From NCBI GenBank assembly GCA_028292505.1, contig JAQGMF010000020.1, positions 1 through 64,000 on the forward strand: 64,000 bases of DNA. Reading direction: 5' to 3'. The notes below the pieces were generated by a model that had not been told where the DNA came from, searched no databases, and saw nothing but the letters and a program-made list of their open reading frames with translations. Position 1 is the stretch's first letter. Every line of letters starts with the position of its first letter. Both the position numbers and the translations under genes were made by a program. Of the stretch, positions 52,053 to 60,945 are shown piece by piece. The stretch is from Rhodocyclales bacterium (lineage in GTDB: Bacteria > Pseudomonadota > Gammaproteobacteria > Burkholderiales > Rhodocyclaceae).

Positions 52053-53849
52053 ATGCAGCACATACGCAATTTCTCCATCATCGCCCACATTGATCACGGC
52101 AAATCCACGCTGGCCGATCGCATCATCCATCTGTGCGGCGGCTTGTCTGATCGCGAGATGGAAGCACAGGTGCTCGATTCGATGGACATCGAGCGCGAGC
52201 GCGGCATCACCATCAAGGCACAGACGGCCGCGCTCACCTACGTCGCACGCAATGGGCAGCGCTACAACTTCAACCTGATCGATACACCGGGGCACGTCGA
52301 TTTTTCCTACGAGGTGAGTCGTTCGCTGGCGGCCTGCGAAGGTGCGCTGCTGGTAGTGGATGCCTCGCAAGGCGTGGAGGCTCAGACCGTTGCCAACTGC
52401 TATACCGCGCTGGAACTGGGTGTCGAAGTGGTGCCGGTGCTCAACAAAATGGATCTGCCCTCGGCCGATCCGGACACGGCGCGGCAGGAAATCGAAGATG
52501 TCATCGGCATAGACGCGACCGATGCCATTCCGTGCAGCGCGAAAACCGGCATGGGTATCGACGATATTCTCGAAGCGGTCATTGCACGCATGCCGCCGCC
52601 GCAGGGCAAAGTGGATGCGCCGCTCAAGGCGTTGATCATCGATTCGTGGTTCGATAATTATGTCGGCGTCGTAATGCTGGTGCGCGTGGTCGACGGCGTG
52701 CTGCGGCCCAAGGACAAGATCATGTTCATGAGCACCGGCACGCCTTATCTGTGCGAAGAGGTCGGTGTGTTTTCGCCGAAGTCCCTGCCGCGCGAGCTGT
52801 TGTCGGCGGGCGAAGTGGGCTTCGTCATTGCCGGCATCAAGGAACTCGAAGCGGCCAAGGTCGGTGACACCCTGACGCTCCAAAACAAGCCTGCCGCAGC
52901 GCCGCTGGAAGGTTTCAAGGAGATCAAGCCGCAAGTGTTTGCCGGGCTGTATCCGGTCGAATCGAGCGAGTACGATCAACTGCGCGATTCGCTGGAAAAG
53001 CTGCGCCTCAATGATGCCTCGTTGCAATATGAGCCGGAAGTTTCACAGGCGCTGGGTTTCGGTTTCCGCTGCGGTTTCCTCGGTCTGCTGCACATGGAAA
53101 TCGTGCAGGAACGGCTTGAGCGCGAGTTCGACATGAATCTCATCACCACCGCGCCAACGGTGGTGTACCAGGTCCTGATGAACAATGGCGATCTACTGCA
53201 GATCGAGAACCCAGCCAAATTGCCGGATCTCTCGAAGATCGACGAAATACGTGAGCCCATCATTACGGCGACGATCTTCGTGCCGCAGGACTATGTCGGT
53301 GCCGTCATCATGCTGTGCAACCAAAAGCGCGGTAATCAGGTCGACATGCTTTATCACGGACGTCAGGTGAAACTGATTTACGAAATGCCGATGGCCGAAG
53401 TGGTGATGGATTTCTTCGACAAGCTCAAATCCGTGTCGCGCGGTTATGCGTCGCTGGATTACGAGTTCAAGGAATATCGGGTTGCCGATGTGATCAAGCT
53501 CGATTTGCTCGTCAACAGCGAGAAAGTCGATGCGCTGTCTGTCATCGTGCATCGCGAGAATGCCGTTTATCGTGGCCGCGAGTTGGCTGCGAAACTGCGC
53601 GAATTGATCCCGCGTCAGATGTTCGACGTGGCGATCCAGGCCGCGATTGGCTCCACCATCATCTCGCGCGAGTCGATCAAGGCGATGCGCAAGAACGTAC
53701 TTGCCAAGTGTTATGGCGGTGACATATCGCGCAAAAAGAAGCTGCTGGAAAAGCAGAAGGAAGGCAAGAAGCGGATGAAGCAGGTCGGCAATGTCGAGAT
53801 TCCGCAGGAAGCTTTTCTCGCCGTGCTGCGAGTGACTGATGGAAAATGA
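52053..53849 (+). CDS. lepA: Elongation factor 4 (LepA)
   Basis: Encodes 598 residues. GTPase motifs: AHIDHGKST (G1), DTPGH (G3) and NKMD (G4). The LepA-specific C-terminal end has [28 protein letters not shown]. It is a ribosomal GTPase that promotes back-translocation and aids 30S biogenesis. The ATG at 52053 fits the conserved [14 protein letters not shown] start. lepB follows after 79 nt, the conserved pair. Confidence 0.97.
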   Translation: MQHIRNFSIIAHIDHGKSTLADRIIHLCGGLSDREMEAQVLDSMDIERERGITIKAQTAALTYVARNGQRYNFNLIDTPGHVDFSYEVSRSLAACEGALLVVDASQGVEAQTVANCYTALELGVEVVPVLNKMDLPSADPDTARQEIEDVIGIDATDAIPCSAKTGMGIDDILEAVIARMPPPQGKVDAPLKALIIDSWFDNYVGVVMLVRVVDGVLRPKDKIMFMSTGTPYLCEEVGVFSPKSLPRELLSAGEVGFVIAGIKELEAAKVGDTLTLQNKPAAAPLEGFKEIKPQVFAGLYPVESSEYDQLRDSLEKLRLNDASLQYEPEVSQALGFGFRCGFLGLLHMEIVQERLEREFDMNLITTAPTVVYQVLMNNGDLLQIENPAKLPDLSKIDEIREPIITATIFVPQDYVGAVIMLCNQKRGNQVDMLYHGRQVKLIYEMPMAEVVMDFFDKLKSVSRGYASLDYEFKEYRVADVIKLDLLVNSEKVDALSVIVHRENAVYRGRELAAKLRELIPRQMFDVAIQAAIGSTIISRESIKAMRKNVLAKCYGGDISRKKKLLEKQKEGKKRMKQVGNVEIPQEAFLAVLRVTDGK

Positions 53850-53928
53850 GAAAGTAAGTGAGACAGCAAATAAGACGGCCGATGGTTGCCGGCAAGACAA
53901 GCCCTGAAAACTTTTAAACGAGGTCCTC

Positions 53929-54732
53929 GTGGATTTTGCCCTGATTCTGTTTCTGCTCTCCGTCGTAACCGGCATTCTGTGGTGCTACGACGTATTCAAG
54001 GCGCGCAAGCAACGCGTCAAAGGCACGCCCGATCCGTGGTGGGTGGAATACGGCGCCAGTTTCTTTCCCGTCATCCTGCCGATCTTCATGCTGCGCTCGT
54101 TCTGGGTTGAACCGTTCCGCATTCCATCCGGTTCGATGATCCCGACGTTATTGGTCGGCGATTTCATCCTGGTCAACAAATACGCGTATGGCATACGCGT
54201 GCCGGTGATCAACAAGAAGGTCATCGACATCGGCAGCCCGCAGCGTGGCGACGTATTCGTCTTCCGCTACCCGCAGGACTCGACACAGGATTACATCAAG
54301 CGCGTCATCGGTCTGCCGGGCGACAAGGTCGAATATCTCAACAAGACATTGACGATCAACGGTCAGCCGGTGCCGGTGACGTCGGCCGGCGACTACGTGC
54401 AGGGACTCGACAGCCTGAATCGCTTCAGCGAGACCATCGACGGCAAGCAGCATTTCATGCTCAATGACCCGACCAAGCTGCAGGAGCCCGGCAGTATTCC
54501 GCATGCATTCAGCGAAAACTGCCAGCACTCATCGACCGGTTTCATCTGCCTGGTGCCGCCCGGCAACTATTTCGCGATGGGCGACAATCGGGACAACAGC
54601 GCCGACTCGCGCGTATGGGGCTTCGTGCCGGAAGAGAATATAGTGGGCAAGGCGTTTTTCGTGTGGTTCCACGTAGATAGCATTCTGCCGCCCAAGGGCT
54701 TACGCTTCGACCGGATCGGCAGCTTCAAATAG
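53929..54732 (+). CDS. lepB: Signal peptidase I
   Basis: Encodes 267 residues from a GTG. Two N-terminal membrane helices (about 3-18 and 44-58) precede the catalytic domain with Ser69 (PSGSMIPTL) and Lys124 (YIKRVIGLPGD); box E is MGDNRDNSADSRVWG. It cleaves signal peptides of exported preproteins at the periplasmic face. Smaller than E. coli LepB (324) because the beta-rich insertion is shorter. Confidence 0.96.
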   Translation: MDFALILFLLSVVTGILWCYDVFKARKQRVKGTPDPWWVEYGASFFPVILPIFMLRSFWVEPFRIPSGSMIPTLLVGDFILVNKYAYGIRVPVINKKVIDIGSPQRGDVFVFRYPQDSTQDYIKRVIGLPGDKVEYLNKTLTINGQPVPVTSAGDYVQGLDSLNRFSETIDGKQHFMLNDPTKLQEPGSIPHAFSENCQHSSTGFICLVPPGNYFAMGDNRDNSADSRVWGFVPEENIVGKAFFVWFHVDSILPPKGLRFDRIGSFK

Positions 54733-54741
54733 GAGGCTTGC

Positions 54742-55146
54742 ATGCACGCGTTGCAAATGACGAAAATGAAGCAAACAGGCAGAAACCATCAGCGCGGGCT
54801 GAGTATCATTTCGACAATGATCGTCGGAGTATTTATCGCCGCCACGCTGATTCTCGGTCTCAAGCTCGTACCTGTCTTCACGGAATATTATGCAGTGAAG
54901 AAGGCTTTCAATGAAGTGGTTCAGAATACCGATCCGCAATCACCTGCTACTGTATTCCGCAAGAATTTCCAGAAGCACGCCGATATCGATGACATCTCTT
55001 CGGTCGACGCGCAAACCATCGTCGTCACTAAGGATTCCGGCATGGCCTACCTGTCGGCCGATTATCAGCGCACGGTGCCGCTGTTTGCCAACGTGAGCTT
55101 GATATTCGATTTTTCTGTTACTAGCGGCGCTCCGGCAACAAAGTGA
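54742..55146 (+). CDS. DUF4845 membrane protein
   Basis: Encodes 134 residues with one N-terminal helix (about 20-42) preceded by QRGLSIISTM, which resembles a pilin-like signal. The remainder is small and mixed (ISSVDAQTIVVTKDSGMAYLSADYQRTVPLFANVSL). The family is found almost only between lepB and rnc in beta- and gammaproteobacteria; function unknown. It overlaps rnc by 4 nt and follows lepB by 9 nt. Confidence 0.85.
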   Translation: MHALQMTKMKQTGRNHQRGLSIISTMIVGVFIAATLILGLKLVPVFTEYYAVKKAFNEVVQNTDPQSPATVFRKNFQKHADIDDISSVDAQTIVVTKDSGMAYLSADYQRTVPLFANVSLIFDFSVTSGAPATK

Positions 55147-55814
55147 GTCTTGAAACACTTCAGCGCGGGCTGGCGTATCGGTTCGTGCAATCCCGCTTGC
55201 TGGAGCAGGCTGTTACGCATCGCAGCTATAGCGCCGATCACAACGAACGCCTGGAATTTCTCGGCGACTCCATCCTGAACATGGTGGTCGCCATGATGTT
55301 GTTCGAGCGCTTCGCTCAATTGCGCGAAGGCGAGCTTTCGCGCCTGCGTGCGCAGTTCGTGCGTCAGGATAGCTTGCAGGGTATTGCCGAGACACTCGGC
55401 ATTGGCGGTGTCCTGCATCTCGGCGAAGGTGAGTTGAAGAGCGGTGGCGATCGCAGGCCCTCGATTCTCGCCGATGCGACCGAAGCGATTTTCGGCGCAG
55501 TGTTTCTCGATGGCGGCTTTGATGCGGCTCGGCGCGTCATTGAAGGCTTGTATGCATCGCTGTTGGCGGATTTTGATCCCGGTCGTAATCTGAAGGATCC
55601 CAAGACCGCCTTGCAGGAACTGCTGCAGGCGCGACGCCTGACCTTGCCGCGCTATGATCTTGTGGAAATTCGCGGCGAGGCGCATGCCCAGGAGTTCGAA
55701 ATTGCCTGTGTCATCGAGCCGCTAAAACTACGTACCCTGGGGGTCGGCAATAGCCGCCGCGCCGCCGAACAAACCGCCGCGCAAGTCGCACTCGAACAAA
55801 TTGGTACCGCATGA
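55143..55814 (+). CDS. rnc: Ribonuclease III
   Basis: Encodes 223 residues from a GTG within the end of the DUF4845 gene. The RNase III signature is [12 protein letters not shown] (35-46) with metal-binding Glu/Asp, and a second metal cluster [16 protein letters not shown] double-stranded RNA-binding domain follows (about 150-222, [13 protein letters not shown]). It processes rRNA precursors and structured mRNA. Overlaps era by 4 nt. Confidence 0.96.
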   Translation: MSLETLQRGLAYRFVQSRLLEQAVTHRSYSADHNERLEFLGDSILNMVVAMMLFERFAQLREGELSRLRAQFVRQDSLQGIAETLGIGGVLHLGEGELKSGGDRRPSILADATEAIFGAVFLDGGFDAARRVIEGLYASLLADFDPGRNLKDPKTALQELLQARRLTLPRYDLVEIRGEAHAQEFEIACVIEPLKLRTLGVGNSRRAAEQTAAQVALEQIGTA

Positions 55815-56743
55815 CCATGACAGATTCACCGAGCACTTCCGATTCGACCGATAGCGCTGTAGGACCACAGCGCACCGGCTATATCGCCATCGTTGGCCGT
55901 CCCAACGTCGGCAAGTCCACCTTACTCAACCGCCTGGTCGGGCAGAAGGTCAGTATCGTCTCGCGCAAGCCGCAGACTACACGCCACCGCGTGACAGGCA
56001 TTCTTACCGAAGGCGTCGATCAATTCATTTTCGTCGACACGCCGGGTTTTCAGACCGAGCACCGCAATGCGCTCAATCGCAACATGAACCGCACGGTCAC
56101 CCAAGCGCTCGTGGATGTCGATGTCATTGCGCTGGTGATCGAGGCGGAGCGTTTCGGTCCGGCCGACAAGCAAGTGCTGGAACTCATGCCGCAAGGCGCT
56201 AAGGTGGTGCTGGTCATCAACAAGATCGATTTGCTTGAGAACAAGCGCGAAGTCCTGCCTTTCCTGGCGCAGATGGCCGAGGTCTACCCGTTTGCCGACA
56301 TGGTGCCGATCAGCGCCCAGCGCGGCAAGAACGCGCCGGAACTGATGCGCACGCTTGCCAAGTTCCTGCCCGAAGCGCCACACGTCTTCGGCGACGACGA
56401 CATCACTGATCGTTCCGAGCGTTTTCTCGCGGCGGAATTCGTGCGCGAGAAACTCTTCAGGCTATTGGGCGAAGAACTGCCCTACGGTATGGCCGTCGAG
56501 ATCGAGAAATTCGAGGTCGAAGGGAATCTGCGCAAGATATATGCTGCCGTCATCGTCGACAAGGCCGGCCACAAGGCCATGGTCATCGGCAAGGGCGGCG
56601 AACATCTCAAGCGCATTTCCACCGAAGCGCGCATCGACATGGAAAAGCTCTTCGACAGCAAGGTCTACCTGGAGATCTGGGTCAAGGTGAAGAGCGGCTG
56701 GGCAGACGACGAACACGCACTCAAATCGTTGGGGTACGAGTAG
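55811..56743 (+). CDS. era: GTPase Era
   Basis: Encodes 310 residues. G-motifs: GRPNVGKST (29-37), DTPGF (G3) and NKID (G4); the KH domain at the end has [28 protein letters not shown], which binds the 3' end of 16S rRNA. It acts in 30S assembly. The N-terminus has an extra 20-residue Ser/Asp-rich tail. Coupled to rnc by a 4-nt overlap. Confidence 0.97.
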   Translation: MTMTDSPSTSDSTDSAVGPQRTGYIAIVGRPNVGKSTLLNRLVGQKVSIVSRKPQTTRHRVTGILTEGVDQFIFVDTPGFQTEHRNALNRNMNRTVTQALVDVDVIALVIEAERFGPADKQVLELMPQGAKVVLVINKIDLLENKREVLPFLAQMAEVYPFADMVPISAQRGKNAPELMRTLAKFLPEAPHVFGDDDITDRSERFLAAEFVREKLFRLLGEELPYGMAVEIEKFEVEGNLRKIYAAVIVDKAGHKAMVIGKGGEHLKRISTEARIDMEKLFDSKVYLEIWVKVKSGWADDEHALKSLGYE

Positions 56744-56761
56744 GAAGGGCGAGAGCGCTTC

Positions 56762-57496
56762 ATGGTTACCAACCAACGTATCCACGAAGTTCATGCATTT
56801 GTCCTGCACACCTACGCGTGGCGCGAGACCAGCCTGATCGTCGAGACCTTCACGCGCGATCATGGCCGCCTGCCCTTGATGGCCAAGGGCGCACGCCGTC
56901 CCGGCTCGGCGGTGCGTGGTGTGTTGATGGCGTTTCAACCACTGGCCGTTTCGTGGAGTGGCAAGAACGAACTCAAAACCCTCACCGGTGCATATTGGCT
57001 GGGCGGACAAGCTTTGCTGAGTGGCATCGGTCTGTTGTGCGGCTACTATCTAAATGAATTATTGCTGCGCCTGCTGCCGCGCGAAGACCCGCATGCCGCC
57101 TTGTTCGAGCGCTATGCACGGACTATCCACGACTTGGCCGCGGGAGGCCAGACCGCGCCACTGTTGCGCAGCTTCGAGCTCGCACTCTTGCAGGAGCTCG
57201 GTTACGGACTCACGCTGGATGTCGTGGCAGGTTCCGGCGAACCCGTGCGCGAGGCGGGGCAGTACTATTTCGTTGTTGAGCGTGGTGTGCTTGAAGCCGA
57301 GGACGAGATGGGTGATAGTGCGGCGCTGAGTCCAGTATTCTCCGGCCGCGCCTTGCTTGCCATGACACGCGACGATTTCTCGGACGCCGACACGTTGGCA
57401 CAGGCCAAGAGCCTGATGCGTCGTCTGCTGCAGCACTACCTCGGCGGCCAGCAACTGGAATCGCGCCGCATCCTCATCGAATTGCAGGAGCTTTGA
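56762..57496 (+). CDS. recO: DNA repair protein RecO
   Basis: Encodes 244 residues. The OB-fold N-terminus has HAFVLHTYAWRETSLIVETFTRDHGRL and VRGVLMAFQPL; the helical part has LCGYYLNELLLRLLPRED, the family pattern. It helps RecR load RecA on SSB-coated DNA. It starts 18 nt after era and ends 3 nt before pdxJ. Confidence 0.95.
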   Translation: MVTNQRIHEVHAFVLHTYAWRETSLIVETFTRDHGRLPLMAKGARRPGSAVRGVLMAFQPLAVSWSGKNELKTLTGAYWLGGQALLSGIGLLCGYYLNELLLRLLPREDPHAALFERYARTIHDLAAGGQTAPLLRSFELALLQELGYGLTLDVVAGSGEPVREAGQYYFVVERGVLEAEDEMGDSAALSPVFSGRALLAMTRDDFSDADTLAQAKSLMRRLLQHYLGGQQLESRRILIELQEL

Positions 57497-57499
57497 TCA

Positions 57500-58258
57500 A
57501 TGATTGAACTGGGCGTCAACATCGACCACGTCGCCACGCTGCGCCAGGCGCGTCGCACCTATGAGCCCGATCCAGTTTGGGCGGCCGTGGAAGCGCACCT
57601 GGGCGGCGCCGACGGCATCACGGTGCATCTGCGCGAAGACCGCCGTCATATCCAGGACGACGACGTGCGCCGTCTGCGTCAGTTGACCCACATCAAGCTC
57701 AATCTCGAAATGGCAGCGACCAGCGAAATGGTGGCAGTTGCCTGCGAGATCAAACCGGAAATGGCCATGCTGGTGCCGGAAGGGCGCCAGGAGGTGACCA
57801 CGGAAGGCGGTCTCAATATTCTCGGCGATGAGGCGCGTCTCAAGGATGTGATCGCGCGTCTGCGCGATGCCGGCATCATGACCAGCGTGTTCATCGATGC
57901 CGATCCCGCGCAGGTGGAAGCGGCGGCACGCATCGGCGCACGTGTCTGCGAGATTCATACCGGTCCATATGCGCACGCTTTCTTTTCGCGGGGTCGCGAT
58001 ATGCGCAGTCCGGCGGTGCTCGAGGAACTCAACCGCATCCGCGTGGCGGGTCGCGCCATCGTCGATCACGGCATGCGTTTCAATGCCGGTCATGCGCTCA
58101 ACTACTTTAACGTACAGCCGGTGGCAGCCCTGCCGGAAATACGTGAATTGCATATCGGCCATGCCATCGTCAGCCGCTCCGTTTTCGTCGGTCTGCGTGA
58201 GGCAGTGGCCGAAATGAAGCGGCTGATGCGCGAATCGGCCAACCGTCTGCAGGCCTGA
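57500..58258 (+). CDS. pdxJ: Pyridoxine 5'-phosphate synthase
   Basis: Encodes 252 residues. It starts [18 protein letters not shown]; conserved catalytic parts include [30 protein letters not shown] and [14 protein letters not shown]. The TIM-barrel enzyme joins 1-deoxyxylulose 5-phosphate and amino-acetone phosphate to make pyridoxine phosphate. It supplies PLP for enzymes such as the aminotransferase here. pdxJ-acpS order is conserved. Confidence 0.97.
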   Translation: MIELGVNIDHVATLRQARRTYEPDPVWAAVEAHLGGADGITVHLREDRRHIQDDDVRRLRQLTHIKLNLEMAATSEMVAVACEIKPEMAMLVPEGRQEVTTEGGLNILGDEARLKDVIARLRDAGIMTSVFIDADPAQVEAAARIGARVCEIHTGPYAHAFFSRGRDMRSPAVLEELNRIRVAGRAIVDHGMRFNAGHALNYFNVQPVAALPEIRELHIGHAIVSRSVFVGLREAVAEMKRLMRESANRLQA

Positions 58259-58260
58259 AC

Positions 58261-58644
58261 ATGATCTTCGGCATCGGTACCGACATCGTCTCGGTCGCGC
58301 GCATTCGCGAGGGCCTGGAGCGGCACGGCGAGCGTTATGCCGAGCACATGCTGATGCCGGCTGAACGCGAAGAACTGGCGCGCGCCCACGACGCTGCGCG
58401 TTTCCTGGCTAAGCGTTTCGCGGCGAAGGAGGCTTTCGCCAAGGCGTTCGGCACGGGTCTGCGTGCACCGGTGACCTTGCATGCCATCGGCGTAGGCCAT
58501 GACGAGCTTGGCAAGCCGCATTTCGAATTCGACGAAGCGGTTGCCGCCCTGCTGCGCGAATCCAAATTGAATGCCTTTCTATCGATCAGCGACGAGAAGG
58601 ATTACGTCGTCGCTTTCGCCGTCATCGAACAGAATACAAGGTAG
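58261..58644 (+). CDS. acpS: Holo-ACP synthase
   Basis: Encodes 127 residues. Motifs GIGTDIVSVARI and FLAKRFAAKEAFAKAFGTG are the AcpS signature, with the metal/CoA Asp and Glu. It transfers 4'-phosphopantetheine from CoA to Ser37 of AcpP, encoded at 44 kb. It begins 3 nt after pdxJ. Confidence 0.97.
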   Translation: MIFGIGTDIVSVARIREGLERHGERYAEHMLMPAEREELARAHDAARFLAKRFAAKEAFAKAFGTGLRAPVTLHAIGVGHDELGKPHFEFDEAVAALLRESKLNAFLSISDEKDYVVAFAVIEQNTR

Positions 58645-58649
58645 ATTTC

Positions 58650-59702
58650 ATGGCTTCGAGCCACACGCTGCAACTTCCGCTCGGCCCCGTGATGTGCGAC
58701 GTCGCGGGCTTCATCATGACCGACGCCGAGCGCGAGAGCTTGCGTCATCCACTGGTCGGCGGCGTCATCCTGTTTTCGCGCAACTATGACAACCCCGATC
58801 AACTCAGTGCCCTGTGCGCCGACATTCATGCGCTGCGCAGCCCAGCCTTGATCATCGCGGTCGATCACGAGGGTGGCCGCGTGCAACGTTTTCGCAGCGG
58901 CTTTACGCGCTTGCCGGCGATGCGCAAGCTCGGTGAGCTGTGGCAAGGGCAGGGGGCCGCGCTGGCGAAGGACGCGGCACAGGATGTCGGCTTCATACTC
59001 GCCGCCGAATTGCTGGCGCATGGTGTGGACCTGAGCTTCACACCGGTCCTCGATCTCGATTTCGGCCACAGCACGGTGATCGGCGATCGCGCTTTCCATC
59101 GCGACCCGGCGATTGCCGCTGAACTCGCGTACGGCCTGATGCGCGGCATGCGCGAAGCGGGCATGGGCGCGGTCGGCAAGCATTTCCCCGGACACGGTTT
59201 TGCCGCGGCCGATTCGCACGTTGCCATGCCGGTCGACGCGCGCGATTTTGAGACGATCTGGGCCGACGACATCGTGCCTTACCGTCACGAGCTCAGGCAC
59301 ATCCTGAGCGGGGTGATGCCGGCCCATGTCGTCTATGACAAGATCGATCCGAACCCGGCAGGCTTCTCCCGCTTCTGGCTGCAGGAGGTGTTGCGTGGGC
59401 GGCTCGAGTTCGATGGCGTGATCTTCAGCGACGATCTCACCATGGAAGGCGCGACGCTTGTCGGCGATATCGTGGCGCGCGCCGAGGCGGCCTTGAATGC
59501 CGGTTGCGACATGGTCCTCGTGTGCAATCGCCCGGATATGACAAAAGATTTGTTGAGCCGCTGGCGACCAGCGTCTTCAACGCGCTCGTCGGAGCGCATT
59601 CTCGCCTTGACGCCGGGCGGTCGGCCGGGTGCGGAAGCGCTGTCCCTCGACAACCGCTTTCGCCAAGCCTGGAACACCGTACAACAACTTACTGCAGCGT
59701 GA
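58650..59702 (+). CDS. nagZ: Beta-N-acetylhexosaminidase NagZ
   Basis: Encodes 350 residues of glycoside hydrolase family 3. Motifs: VDHEGGRVQRFR, then the catalytic-loop segment VGKHFPGHGFAAADSHVAMP and the nucleophile Asp in VIFSDDLTMEGA. It cleaves GlcNAc from recycled 1,6-anhydro-muropeptides in the cytoplasm. The substrate is produced by lytic transglycosylases such as the SLT protein in this window. Its 3' end overlaps the convergent lipoprotein gene by 14 nt. Confidence 0.95.
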   Translation: MASSHTLQLPLGPVMCDVAGFIMTDAERESLRHPLVGGVILFSRNYDNPDQLSALCADIHALRSPALIIAVDHEGGRVQRFRSGFTRLPAMRKLGELWQGQGAALAKDAAQDVGFILAAELLAHGVDLSFTPVLDLDFGHSTVIGDRAFHRDPAIAAELAYGLMRGMREAGMGAVGKHFPGHGFAAADSHVAMPVDARDFETIWADDIVPYRHELRHILSGVMPAHVVYDKIDPNPAGFSRFWLQEVLRGRLEFDGVIFSDDLTMEGATLVGDIVARAEAALNAGCDMVLVCNRPDMTKDLLSRWRPASSTRSSERILALTPGGRPGAEALSLDNRFRQAWNTVQQLTAA

Positions 59703-60786
59703 AGCTGTAGGTGTACTGACGCGTCACCCCGTTCACGATCACGTTGCTGATCTGCACCGTGTAAGCGACGTTCGATTGCAACCCGGAGACCTTCCATTGC
59801 AGCGAATTGGGCAGACCTTCGCCCGAATAGTCCGCCGCTGCATTCGTCGCCGATAGGAAGGTGCCGCCGGTGCTGACCGTGATCGTGGCGGCGGAAAAGC
59901 TCACTTGTGCGGCGCCGTTGGCCGACGCATCCGTCTTGTTGGCGATGGCCGAGAACGACAGATAGCCGGTCTTCGAGAATTCGGCATTAGGGTAAATGCC
60001 ATATGGGTAAGCAACAAAGTCGTTGGTCATGGCACTGACGTCCGCGACATCGTTGCCGATCACCTTCAACACGCCAGCCACCAAGGGCGTGCTGCTGTCG
60101 ATGGACAGGCCGTCCACGCGGCCGAACGTCGTACTGCCGAGGAAAGGGTTCAACAACAGGCGTCGTTGACCGAGCGTCCCCGGACCTGCATTGATGAGGA
60201 AGCTCACGATCATCTGCGTGCTGGGAATGTCTTGGGTGTTTCCGCCGAGGCTGAGAGGCGCGCCCAGTACCAGATCGCTGCTGCCTGCCAAGCGCGCCGC
60301 GTCGGACGTATAGCAATGACCGCCGACGCTGGGCGTAGTGGTAAGCGTGGCGTTTGCCACCATGTACAAAGCTGCCTGGGCTGCTGCGCTGTTGTCGGTT
60401 GCATTGTAAGTGACTGCGGGCAAGCCATGACGTGCGCGTATTTCATTGAGCTTGTCGAGCACGGCTGTGCGCTCGCTGTCCTTGAGCTGGCCGGTATCGC
60501 AATTGGCAACGACGGGGTCGGTGACATATAGCGAGATTCTGCTGCTTGAGGCACTGGACGTGCTCGAACTCGACGAACTGGCGGGTGTCGACGCGCTTGA
60601 AGAAGACGCTGCAGAAGAACTGGTGGAAGAGGCACTGCTTGTGGAGGATGAGCCGAAGCCGCTAGGGCTGCTCGTGGATGCACCACTTCCGCCACCGCCT
60701 CCACACGCGCCAAGCAGCAATGCTGCGACAATGCCGAGAGCTGCCAGCCTAAAGCGCCGGATCAAGTTGATATTGTTCTTGTGCAT
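59689..60786 (-). CDS. CAP-domain lipoprotein with Ser-rich linker
   Basis: Encodes 365 residues. The lipobox is LLGAC (Cys28), followed by GGGGG and a Ser-rich linker (about 33-85). A CAP/SCP-like domain is inferred from KLNEIRARHGLPAVTYN, AAAQAALYMVANATL and HCYTSDAARLAG; the C-terminal 90 residues form a beta-sandwich-like part (QWKVSGLQSNVAYTVQ). It should be an outer-membrane lipoprotein. Function is unknown; CAP proteins can bind lipids or act as peptidases. An upstream open frame is not part of it: the ATG has GGGGGTG before it. Confidence 0.75.
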   Translation of the reverse strand: MHKNNINLIRRFRLAALGIVAALLLGACGGGGGSGASTSSPSGFGSSSTSSASSTSSSAASSSSASTPASSSSSSTSSASSSRISLYVTDPVVANCDTGQLKDSERTAVLDKLNEIRARHGLPAVTYNATDNSAAAQAALYMVANATLTTTPSVGGHCYTSDAARLAGSSDLVLGAPLSLGGNTQDIPSTQMIVSFLINAGPGTLGQRRLLLNPFLGSTTFGRVDGLSIDSSTPLVAGVLKVIGNDVADVSAMTNDFVAYPYGIYPNAEFSKTGYLSFSAIANKTDASANGAAQVSFSAATITVSTGGTFLSATNAAADYSGEGLPNSLQWKVSGLQSNVAYTVQISNVIVNGVTRQYTYSFTLQ

Positions 60787-60920
60787 GACAGCACCCCCGG
60801 TTTGATTGCGTCGTGATGACTGCCAGGCCTGCGCAAGCGGCGTGCCGCCAAGCTGGGCGTTGGTTGCCACCGCATCGGGAATGCTAATGTTGCAAACTTG
60901 AGTAAGTTCCTTGTCACATC

Positions 60921-60945
60921 CTTTACACATTTACACGCTTTACGC
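60921..60945 (+). repeat. TTTACAC direct repeats before uvrC
   Basis: Three imperfect tandem units (CTTTACAC, ATTTACAC, GCTTTACGC) abut the uvrC ATG. They could be part of an operator or chance low-complexity. Confidence 0.35.
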
